Shown here: piece after piece, positions 13,986-21,200 of the stretch
Position numbering within the stretch: the stretch's first letter is position 1
Layout: every line of letters starts with the position of its first letter
Assembly (NCBI GenBank): GCA_964538275.1
Contig: CAZIFW010000026.1
Span: 1 to 33,827, forward strand
Direction: 5' to 3'
Origin: CANIGN01 sp964538275
GTDB taxonomy: Bacteria; Bdellovibrionota; UBA2428
Length of the DNA stretch: 33,827 bases
Made by a program: the position numbers and the translations under genes
The notes under the pieces: model-generated
What the model was told of the DNA's origin: nothing
The model's database searches: none
What the model saw: only the letters and a program-made list of their open reading frames with translations

Positions 13986-14873
13986 ATGAGAAAAAAATTA
14001 TTAAACGGAAGTCTATTAACATTCGCTTTAGTCGCTTCTCCGAGCTTGCGCGCTGAAGAGTCAATGGTTGATAAAGGTCAAAGAAAATTTAATAGCGCAG
14101 TGGATTCGGCTCAGAATGCAGTTGAATCGGGCGTAAACAACGTAAAAACTTTGTATAATAAAGTTCACAATCTTAAAATGCCTGAAGTAGAAATGAGCTC
14201 TGAGGGAGAGCGTCTACTTATGGGTGGAGCACCTGTAGGTGAAGGCAGTGGATCACTCAAGGCATGGGAAGCAGAAACAAAGGCAGTTGTTAAAGCAGGA
14301 TTTTCACTCAAGCTTGCTTTGCTTCTTTACGGTAGAGACAATGCTGACGCTAAGTCACTTTTAAAAATGAATGAACAACTTATGGCTCTTGAAGCAGATC
14401 GATTGAAGCTTGCGGGAACTGTAGATCAGCTTGGTGATCTTGAAACTAAAGTCATGTTCGATTCTGAGTTAAAGCAATATGTTCCTAAAGTTGAAGGTCT
14501 AGATAAAGCAGAACTTGCTAAGTTGAAGCAAATAAACGAAGTAGGTGAAAAATTTAGAAGTATTGAAGCAAGAAAAGTAGATTTAATTGCATCGATTTCT
14601 CAGAAAACGGAAACACTTCAAGTGAAGCTGCAAAATAATCGTATCTGGGCGCTTAAGGGAAGCATAGGCCCTGATGGTAACCTTACTCCAGCTGGTCTTG
14701 AAATTATTAAGTCTAACGGTGCACGCTGGTCGAAAGCCTTTGGTGGCTTAGGCGTTGCGATGACTACTTTAGAATTAGGCGTTGATACCTTCAACGTATT
14801 TCAAAACAAAGAAAGTCCTGGCTTAATTCCTATGCAGTCGACTGTAGAATTAGTGAAAGCACAAGTTAAGTAA
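13986..14873 (+). CDS. Exported helical protein of unknown function
   Basis: 295 residues. Signal peptide RKKLLNGSLLTFALVASPSLRAE, cleavage near LRA/EE. The mature protein is mostly helical: an amphipathic stretch FNSAVDSAQNAVESGVNNVKTLYNKV (about 35-60), a central coiled-coil-like region (LKMNEQLMALEADRLKLAGTVDQLGDLETKV and FRSIEARKVDLIASISQKTETLQVKLQ), and a small C-terminal hydrophobic segment (WSKAFGGLGVAMTTLELGVDTF, about 247-268). No cysteines and no family recognised. It is the first gene of a two-gene unit; the next starts 30 nt later with a good Shine-Dalgarno sequence. The shared context suggests the two act together in the envelope. Confidence 0.65.
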   Translation: MRKKLLNGSLLTFALVASPSLRAEESMVDKGQRKFNSAVDSAQNAVESGVNNVKTLYNKVHNLKMPEVEMSSEGERLLMGGAPVGEGSGSLKAWEAETKAVVKAGFSLKLALLLYGRDNADAKSLLKMNEQLMALEADRLKLAGTVDQLGDLETKVMFDSELKQYVPKVEGLDKAELAKLKQINEVGEKFRSIEARKVDLIASISQKTETLQVKLQNNRIWALKGSIGPDGNLTPAGLEIIKSNGARWSKAFGGLGVAMTTLELGVDTFNVFQNKESPGLIPMQSTVELVKAQVK

Positions 14874-14903
14874 AGGTTTTCGAAAAGAAAGTTAGGGGGT
14901 CGC

Positions 14904-16268
14904 TTGAGAAAAAATCTTAAAAGATTTTCTCTTGAGCGGCCTCTTCTGTTTTTTGTCTGTATATTTCTTTTTGTTGGCTCTATTGAAGCAAAAAGTTGTC
15001 TTAGTAAATTGAATTGCAGTTCTGCGTTTAACGATGCATGTATTTATACCTATGTGAAAGCAAATCAGTTGTTGAATACGCGCCTTGCTATAGAGCTCAC
15101 TACATTAACAAGAGAAAGTGCGCCAGCGTCGGGTGGGTGGGGTTCCAAGCCACACGTCTCGGGATTGGGAACAAGTTATCAACCCGGCACGGGTGCCCTT
15201 GCGCAAAGTATCCCTATTTTTCGACGTTTTGTAGAAAGAAACAATGGACGATGGACTCCGTTTACTTGGAAAAGCAAAGACGGCACTCGTTTTGACTTCG
15301 ATCCCATTCAGGGAATCTATCAAAAAATCCAGCATCGAATGAATCCAGAAAAGCCTCGTGAATTTACAATGCTTGCTTCCATACTGAATCCCATAGATGG
15401 AACGCGTTTGAGTCTTTATACTCTTACGGCCGCAGTTTTAGGTGGTTCTAGAATGTTAATCGAACACCAAGACGAAGAATCACTTGAGGAGGCTCTTGAT
15501 TGGTATCCTTTCTTAGAGGGAATGAAGCAAGAGCGTGAAAAGCTAGAAAAAGTTTTTGGCGATACAAAAAAATTCAAAAGCTTGGAAGCTGAAATTATAA
15601 AAGACGTTGCGCTTTCGCCTTCGCAATATGATGAAATGATGAGGCCGTATGAAGGCGTTGAGCCAGATTATTCTGCTCTTGCGATAAAATTAGAAAAAGA
15701 ACTTTCCCTGTTAGATTTAAAGGATTTGACCATTTACGAAAAACAATTTGCGCAAATGGCCTATCTCTTAAAAGTAGATAGCGTGTCTCTGGGACTCAAC
15801 CTGAGAGAAAAGAAGGCCTTGGAGCTTCTTCGCTTTGGAATGAGTCGACCTTCGTTTTTCAAACTTAAAAGTATACTTTTTAGCGATGTCTTAACTTACA
15901 AAAAGGCAGGATTTGCGCTCGATAGCAGCGCCGCTTTAGGAGCTGCATCGGCGAATTGGTCGAAGGGTGAGTCCTATCTCCCTAGTTTCGCAGATGCAGC
16001 GGTTTTATCTTTGCTGGGTGAAACTACAAAGGACTTGGTTGAAAAAAATAGAGCTATTCTTCAAGTAAACTCTGAATCAGGACAACAAAGAACGCGAGCA
16101 GCTTGGATTGCTCTTAAAAAAATAGAACTAGATTTTGAGCGACGAAGTTTCGAAAAAATGGGACTTGTTCCTATCATACGAGATAAAGCCAGCGGTGAAC
16201 TTAGGCCCCTTAGTGATGAAGAACACGACGAGATAGAAGCACAAGCTTTGCTCAAAGCACCCCACTAA
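14904..16268 (+). CDS. Exported protein of unknown function, second gene of unit
   Basis: 454 residues from a TTG start. AGGGGG lies 4-5 nt upstream, a Shine-Dalgarno sequence that fixes the start. Signal peptide RKNLKRFSLERPLLFFVCIFLFVGSIEAK, followed by a cysteine-containing N-terminus (SCLSKLNCSSAFNDAC). Then comes a small domain with SGGWGSKPHVSGLGTSYQPGTG, WTPFTWKSKDGTRFDFDPIQGIY, and a long helical, charged C-terminal half with an LPSFADAAVLSLLGETTKDLVEKN segment. No family was recognised. It follows the exported gene at 13986 by 30 nt on the same strand, so co-transcription is likely. Confidence 0.65.
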   Translation: MRKNLKRFSLERPLLFFVCIFLFVGSIEAKSCLSKLNCSSAFNDACIYTYVKANQLLNTRLAIELTTLTRESAPASGGWGSKPHVSGLGTSYQPGTGALAQSIPIFRRFVERNNGRWTPFTWKSKDGTRFDFDPIQGIYQKIQHRMNPEKPREFTMLASILNPIDGTRLSLYTLTAAVLGGSRMLIEHQDEESLEEALDWYPFLEGMKQEREKLEKVFGDTKKFKSLEAEIIKDVALSPSQYDEMMRPYEGVEPDYSALAIKLEKELSLLDLKDLTIYEKQFAQMAYLLKVDSVSLGLNLREKKALELLRFGMSRPSFFKLKSILFSDVLTYKKAGFALDSSAALGAASANWSKGESYLPSFADAAVLSLLGETTKDLVEKNRAILQVNSESGQQRTRAAWIALKKIELDFERRSFEKMGLVPIIRDKASGELRPLSDEEHDEIEAQALLKAPH

Positions 16269-16298
16269 GTAATTCTCTAATATAGACTACGGCATGAA

Positions 16299-16365
16299 TT
16301 TGTCGCTTTATTAAGAGCGTCTAGTTTTTAGACGTAACTTTTAATGAAATTGAGCTTTGTCGCTT
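16299..16365 (+). repeat. Direct repeat TTTGTCGCTT upstream of the large lipoprotein gene
   Basis: TTTGTCGCTT occurs at 16299-16308 and 16356-16365, each followed closely by TATTAA. The copies are 57 bp apart and lie 55-120 bp upstream of the gene at 16420, where a regulator could bind. The hairpin at 16318-16334 lies between them. Confidence 0.35.
16318..16341 (+). terminator. Possible terminator hairpin
   Basis: CGTCTA (16318-16323) pairs with TAGACG (16329-16334) around a 5-nt loop, followed by TAACTTTT. It is a short stem with a weak T-tract, 50 nt after the stop at 16268. Confidence 0.35.
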
Positions 16366-16407
16366 CTTATTAACACAATCTTAATCATAGCTTTTCAAAA
16401 ACCCGTC

Positions 16408-16413
16408 GATAAT
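16408..16413 (+). promoter_or_regulatory. -10 hexamer GATAAT, predicted leaderless promoter
   Basis: GATAAT (5 of 6 matches to TATAAT) ends exactly 6 nt before the ATG at 16420 with no Shine-Dalgarno sequence. No convincing -35 box. Confidence 0.45.
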
Positions 16414-16419
16414 TAAGGC

Positions 16420-19400
16420 ATGGGTAATTTCTCGAGATCCTTTATATATTCTTGTGCATTTTTTGCATTAACTTTAAATGTTGCGTGTACAAAGAAAATA
16501 AAAAAAGCCGCAACGGGACTTACAAATTTAGGACCCACCTCAAACCTAACGTGTATATTTGTTCCAAATTTTAATACCTTTGATGGGGAATCTTTCATTC
16601 AAGGTTTTCCCAATGGCGACCCTTCTTACGAAGTAAACTATTCATGTTCAAAAAACGGTCAGCCCGTTGCAGAAGCTGAATGTCGTAACCCAGCGACAAC
16701 AAGCACTGCAGCCTCGCAGCCCTATACCACTTGTCCTGGCGAAGGAACTTTTATTGTTGCTCAGAATAGTCCATCAGGGATTTATAATATTGCTGTAAAA
16801 GGTAAAGATCCCGAAAATGGTCTATTGAGTGATGCTTATGTTTATAATTTCGCAATTGATCGTGATGCTCCCTATGTAACGGATAACGTTATTGTCCTTT
16901 CAAAGAGTACAAATTCTTTTTCTATAAGTTTTGTAGCTATAGATCCGGAGAGTCCCTCTGCTCCAAATAGTGGAGTTAAAACCACAGAATGTTTGGTTCA
17001 TACTTCTGCTAGTTTGCCCTCAAATCCTGTGTGGCAAAGCTGTAATCCTTCCCAATATGCGGCAACAAATTTAGCTGCTGATACTCAATACTGGGTGCAT
17101 TTTAAGGTTGAAGATAAAGCGGGTAATTTGAGTTTTGATTCGCCAGCGGGAGTTCAGTCTTTTGCTGTTAAAACAAATGTAGATCCAGGAACAACAAACG
17201 GCGGAGGAACGGGACCAGGTTCTCCAGGCGTATGTACTATTCTTTCAAGCTTTCCCAATGGATTCACGCATGATTCAGCTATCAACATCTCTTACGAATG
17301 TCCTAACAACCAGTTAGTTAATAAATGTGTACTTTATAGCCCAGGTCAAACGGTAGCTTCTAATTCAGGCGACCCAGAAAGTGGTTTTCAGAATTGTGAT
17401 GAAACTGCATTTCAGCGCACTATCAGTGTAGATGGTGGCTATCAGTTCTGTGTAGCAGACGGTGCAGCCGGTCCTGTGCGTTGCCAAAGTTTTAGACGTG
17501 ATACAGCAGCGCCTACTGTTGCGATTAATACTCATAATATTACTGCAACGAGTGCAGTTGTTGAGTTTAGTGGCACAGATAGTGGAAGCGGCATCTCTCG
17601 CTTTACCTGTGCGCTTTTAAGGCGTGATGCAAATCCTGCAAATGAAATTGTGTATGATGCTGTTGGAAACATAGCTCCAAGTATAGGGGCTGCATTGGAT
17701 AACGTGTCTGTACCCTGTGGTGCTATTAGTGTGAGCCAAACTTCGGTTACTTTTGGTAGCAGTGTTATTGCCCCAGGAGTTGAGTACGCATTTTATGTAA
17801 GATCTTATGACAACACAGGTTTGAATTCTCCTACGGTCAATCAAACTCTTGTTCAAAGAGGAGCAGATATCTCGTGTGTGATTCTCAATAAAAAGAATGG
17901 TGCATGGAAAAATTCAAGTGCTCAAAGTTATGAATATGAGTGTTCGCAAAACAGTGTGGGTAACGTAAACTTTAAGTGTCAGCTTGAAAATGCTGCAGGA
18001 GGAACGACTCTTGATCTAGCTTGTAACAATCAAGCTCCGCAGTGTTATGCCACTACGAATGAACCTTCGACGGGAACTCTATGTGTTTACCGTGGTAGTT
18101 TTGAAACAGGCGCACGCACAAGCCCATTTGTAGCTTCAGGAGACACCCTTCGCGTAAGAGTGATTGCTGAAGATCGTGCAACATCTGGATTGGTTGTGAG
18201 TTCGGACACTGAAGAAGATACTTTTAAAGTAGATACTCAAAATCCGTTGCTTCCAAATATCAATGTTACTTCTAGCTCTGAAGAAGTGCAGTTAAGTTTC
18301 TCTGCAAATGACCCTCATGCTCCAGCCAGAGGAAGTGGTTTGCGTCCAAATTTAGGAATCAAACTCTATGAAGTGAGTGGAAACACGATTGTACAAGAGC
18401 TTACAGACTACGATGTACAGCTTTTGTGTTCAGGTACTGTTGTAGATCCAAATAACTTCGATATTCGAAATAATTGTAACGATCTTCGTTTTGGTCCTAG
18501 AAACTTTAACGTCGCAAAAATGTACAGAGTTGACTTAACAGTTTTTGACCAAGTCGATAATACTTCAACGGCTTCTTCTTTGTCTTTCCCTGGGCCTAAC
18601 CCAAGTGAGGGGCCTACTTGTTCCATTGGTTTGATCAGTGGATTCTCTGTTGATCCCAACAATCCTACAAATGCTGCAACAACTCTTTCGCGCATTGCTT
18701 GTAACAATCCGCATGAAGAAGCAGGAGTTGAGGATGAGCATACGACAATCGTGAGATGTCGAAAAACAAATCGCGATATAAACGGCAACCCGGTAATTGG
18801 AACTTGGTTTAATTGTGCAGGTTCAAATTTAACTCTTGCAAATGGTGCAACAACTGATTGGAACGTTGTTAACACTGGATTGCCAAACGGAGAAGTTAAA
18901 CTCGAAGTTCAAGGTTGTGATTCAACCTACACGTATCGTTGTGGTCCCATTTCAAGCATGAGCTATTACTATGGTAATGCGCGTGATGGTGGTTGGAGTA
19001 CTGCACAAACAGTTTATCTAAATGGTGATTCACAAACTCAGTATTCTAGAAAAGTTTGTAACAACCCTTCGCCTCTCGCAGGAGGAACCCCTTGTGAACG
19101 TGAGAGAGAACCGTGTCCATCTGTGGTGGGCGCGATTTGCTATGACTGGTTCATGGGACCAGATGTAGATACTTACAAAGCTCAGTATCTAAAACTTAAG
19201 TCGTGTAAGGATCCTGCTGACTTTATTTTTGATAATACCCAAGCGAAGTGTGTTCCAGTCAATCCGCCTGTAGATGGGGTGTGGAGTGATTGGAGTGATT
19301 GGGTAAGTCAGGGTTCATGTTCAGTAACGTGTGGAGGTGGAACACTTTCACAAACACGCACTCGTCAGTGTAATAACCCTGCACCTTCAAATGGCGGAAA

Positions 19401-21153
19401 TCAGTGTTCGGGTGCAAGTACTGAAACTCAAAATATTGCTTGCAACACTCAAAGTTGCACAGGAACTCCCGGTTCTTGGGTTTGGGGTCCTGTATACGCA
19501 GCACCAGCAGATTCTATTTATAATGAACGCAGACGTTGCTCGAATGGAACTCTCTGTGACAATATTTCAGGATGGCATCATTTTAATTCCGGTGGAATTA
19601 AATACGCTCATCGTTGCGTAAGAGGCGGTATACCTATGGGCTCTGGCAGTGCATACACGTGTCGTCCTCCAGTGGGTCGCATTCCAAGTGGTGAATTGTG
19701 TAGTTCAGATGCGGCTATTATTTCTAGAGGCGCACGCGGTTCAATAGCTGGAAAAACTCGTTACACTCAAATTCGCAATGCGGGCGCACCCATTCCAGAA
19801 TGGAGAAACCCATTCTACTCAAATGGAACGGGTATAAATTTGGCAAGTGATGCTCCCACAAGAAAAGTAGCTTGTTTGATGAATGGATATAACGACATTG
19901 TCAGCTATGTGGGCAAACGTTGGGATTCTCCTCAAAACAATGCCGTTCTACTTTGGAAGAATGCAGATAAGAATTTTGATAGAATCAGAGGTTCTGAATT
20001 TAACAACTGGTTAAGCTCAGGCACGTGTGGTGGAAGACTTCACAAAAACTGTGTGGATTATCCATTATGGATTTTCAGAGACACGCCTCCTAATCCCGAT
20101 CCCGTACCTAGAATTGACGGTGGTTGGTCTGCGTGGAGTGATTGGACTTCAGCAAGCGCATGCACGGGCGCATGTGGCGCAGCAACTCGAACTGAACAAA
20201 GAACTCGAACATGTACAGCTCCCGCACCTTCGGGTGGTGGCAGTCCATGTTCAGGACCTGCTGTAGAATCTAGAGCGGCTTCGTGTACTCCAAGCGGATG
20301 TGTTGCTTGTAGTGGAGTGTCTGAATTTACTTTACAAAGAGGATCTTCAAATCCTGTGTATGCAGTGACGGCTGAAATTCCTGCAACAGCTCCACTTGCT
20401 CAGGCGCAACAAGTGACTGTGTCATTAGCAACTTATGAAGGTGCAGATGACATTCGTTTATCAGCTTATGTGAGTGGGGCATGGGCCGATATCTTCGCTC
20501 CAGGAAAAATTAGCACCTGGACGAACGGAGATCCTACAAATGGAACGACTCCTCCGCCTGCTAGTACAATAAGAACATTTACAGCCATGATTCCTCAAGG
20601 AGCAGAAAAAGTTAAATTAGATGCGTCTCGTGCAAGAACACAGTTCTACTTAAAAGTAAGTGGGCTTTGTGGATTCAATGTGGCATCTGCTGTTGTGGCC
20701 AACTCTGCCGTCAATGGTGAATGGTCTGATTGGACAAGCTGGGCAAATATAACGGCTTGTAGCAAATCTTGTGGGGGCGGAACAGTTACTCAAAGTCGCT
20801 CTCGAGTTTGTAACAATCCCATACCTTCTAACGGGGGTGCAAATTGTACAGGATCAGCGACAGAAACTCAGGTTGTAGCTTGTAATACGCAAGCCTGTTG
20901 TAAGCCTAACGGAACGATTGTGGGTCGTGGAGATGTACCAGGCAATCTAAGTCGTGATGAAGTTACCTGTGGCAGGAGTCCTTCTAGTAGAAAAGTAAAT
21001 GGTGGCTCTGCAGGAGCTAATTCTCAGTGTTGCAGTGGCAGAGCGGTTTACAAAAACGGAAGTCGAGCAAGTCGTTGTGGCAATAGTTGTAGTTGGTGTG
21101 GAAGCAACGGTGGATACGATTACGACAACTGGGAAATTGTTTGCTCAAATTAG
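16420..21153 (+). CDS. Giant lipoprotein with thrombospondin type-1 repeats
   Basis: 1577 residues. The N-terminus is a lipoprotein signal peptide ending LNVAC (lipobox), so the mature protein should be lipid-anchored. The first half contains tandem beta-sandwich-like modules opening with DRDAPYV (about 147), RRDTAAPTV (about 361) and VDTQNPLL (about 604). Some resemble fibronectin type III (TNLAADTQYWVHFKVEDKAGNLS). The second half has three canonical thrombospondin type-1 repeats, at about 951-1015, 1232-1298 and 1431-1492. They have tryptophan ladders WSDWSDW, WSAWSDW and WSDWTSW, CSVTCGGG/CSKSCGGG-type motifs and six cysteines in at least the first. A degenerate fourth repeat lies near 854 (WSTAQTV). 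A cysteine-bearing domain lies between the first two, and the C-terminus (1493-1577) is very cysteine-rich. Likely surface adhesion or recognition; partner unknown. Confidence 0.85.
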   Translation: MGNFSRSFIYSCAFFALTLNVACTKKIKKAATGLTNLGPTSNLTCIFVPNFNTFDGESFIQGFPNGDPSYEVNYSCSKNGQPVAEAECRNPATTSTAASQPYTTCPGEGTFIVAQNSPSGIYNIAVKGKDPENGLLSDAYVYNFAIDRDAPYVTDNVIVLSKSTNSFSISFVAIDPESPSAPNSGVKTTECLVHTSASLPSNPVWQSCNPSQYAATNLAADTQYWVHFKVEDKAGNLSFDSPAGVQSFAVKTNVDPGTTNGGGTGPGSPGVCTILSSFPNGFTHDSAINISYECPNNQLVNKCVLYSPGQTVASNSGDPESGFQNCDETAFQRTISVDGGYQFCVADGAAGPVRCQSFRRDTAAPTVAINTHNITATSAVVEFSGTDSGSGISRFTCALLRRDANPANEIVYDAVGNIAPSIGAALDNVSVPCGAISVSQTSVTFGSSVIAPGVEYAFYVRSYDNTGLNSPTVNQTLVQRGADISCVILNKKNGAWKNSSAQSYEYECSQNSVGNVNFKCQLENAAGGTTLDLACNNQAPQCYATTNEPSTGTLCVYRGSFETGARTSPFVASGDTLRVRVIAEDRATSGLVVSSDTEEDTFKVDTQNPLLPNINVTSSSEEVQLSFSANDPHAPARGSGLRPNLGIKLYEVSGNTIVQELTDYDVQLLCSGTVVDPNNFDIRNNCNDLRFGPRNFNVAKMYRVDLTVFDQVDNTSTASSLSFPGPNPSEGPTCSIGLISGFSVDPNNPTNAATTLSRIACNNPHEEAGVEDEHTTIVRCRKTNRDINGNPVIGTWFNCAGSNLTLANGATTDWNVVNTGLPNGEVKLEVQGCDSTYTYRCGPISSMSYYYGNARDGGWSTAQTVYLNGDSQTQYSRKVCNNPSPLAGGTPCEREREPCPSVVGAICYDWFMGPDVDTYKAQYLKLKSCKDPADFIFDNTQAKCVPVNPPVDGVWSDWSDWVSQGSCSVTCGGGTLSQTRTRQCNNPAPSNGGNQCSGASTETQNIACNTQSCTGTPGSWVWGPVYAAPADSIYNERRRCSNGTLCDNISGWHHFNSGGIKYAHRCVRGGIPMGSGSAYTCRPPVGRIPSGELCSSDAAIISRGARGSIAGKTRYTQIRNAGAPIPEWRNPFYSNGTGINLASDAPTRKVACLMNGYNDIVSYVGKRWDSPQNNAVLLWKNADKNFDRIRGSEFNNWLSSGTCGGRLHKNCVDYPLWIFRDTPPNPDPVPRIDGGWSAWSDWTSASACTGACGAATRTEQRTRTCTAPAPSGGGSPCSGPAVESRAASCTPSGCVACSGVSEFTLQRGSSNPVYAVTAEIPATAPLAQAQQVTVSLATYEGADDIRLSAYVSGAWADIFAPGKISTWTNGDPTNGTTPPPASTIRTFTAMIPQGAEKVKLDASRARTQFYLKVSGLCGFNVASAVVANSAVNGEWSDWTSWANITACSKSCGGGTVTQSRSRVCNNPIPSNGGANCTGSATETQVVACNTQACCKPNGTIVGRGDVPGNLSRDEVTCGRSPSSRKVNGGSAGANSQCCSGRAVYKNGSRASRCGNSCSWCGSNGGYDYDNWEIVCSN

Positions 21154-21161
21154 CATTGATA

Positions 21162-21200
21162 AAAGCTACTTTGGAATAGAATTTATTCTGAGGTAGCTTT
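21162..21200. terminator. Bidirectional hairpin between convergent genes
   Basis: AAAGCTAC (21162-21169) pairs with GTAGCTTT (21193-21200), enclosing a second stem GAATA (21174-21178)/TATTC (21184-21188). It lies in the 29-bp gap and overlaps the end of the minus-strand gene. The A and T runs at the stem ends suit termination in both directions. Confidence 0.5.
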
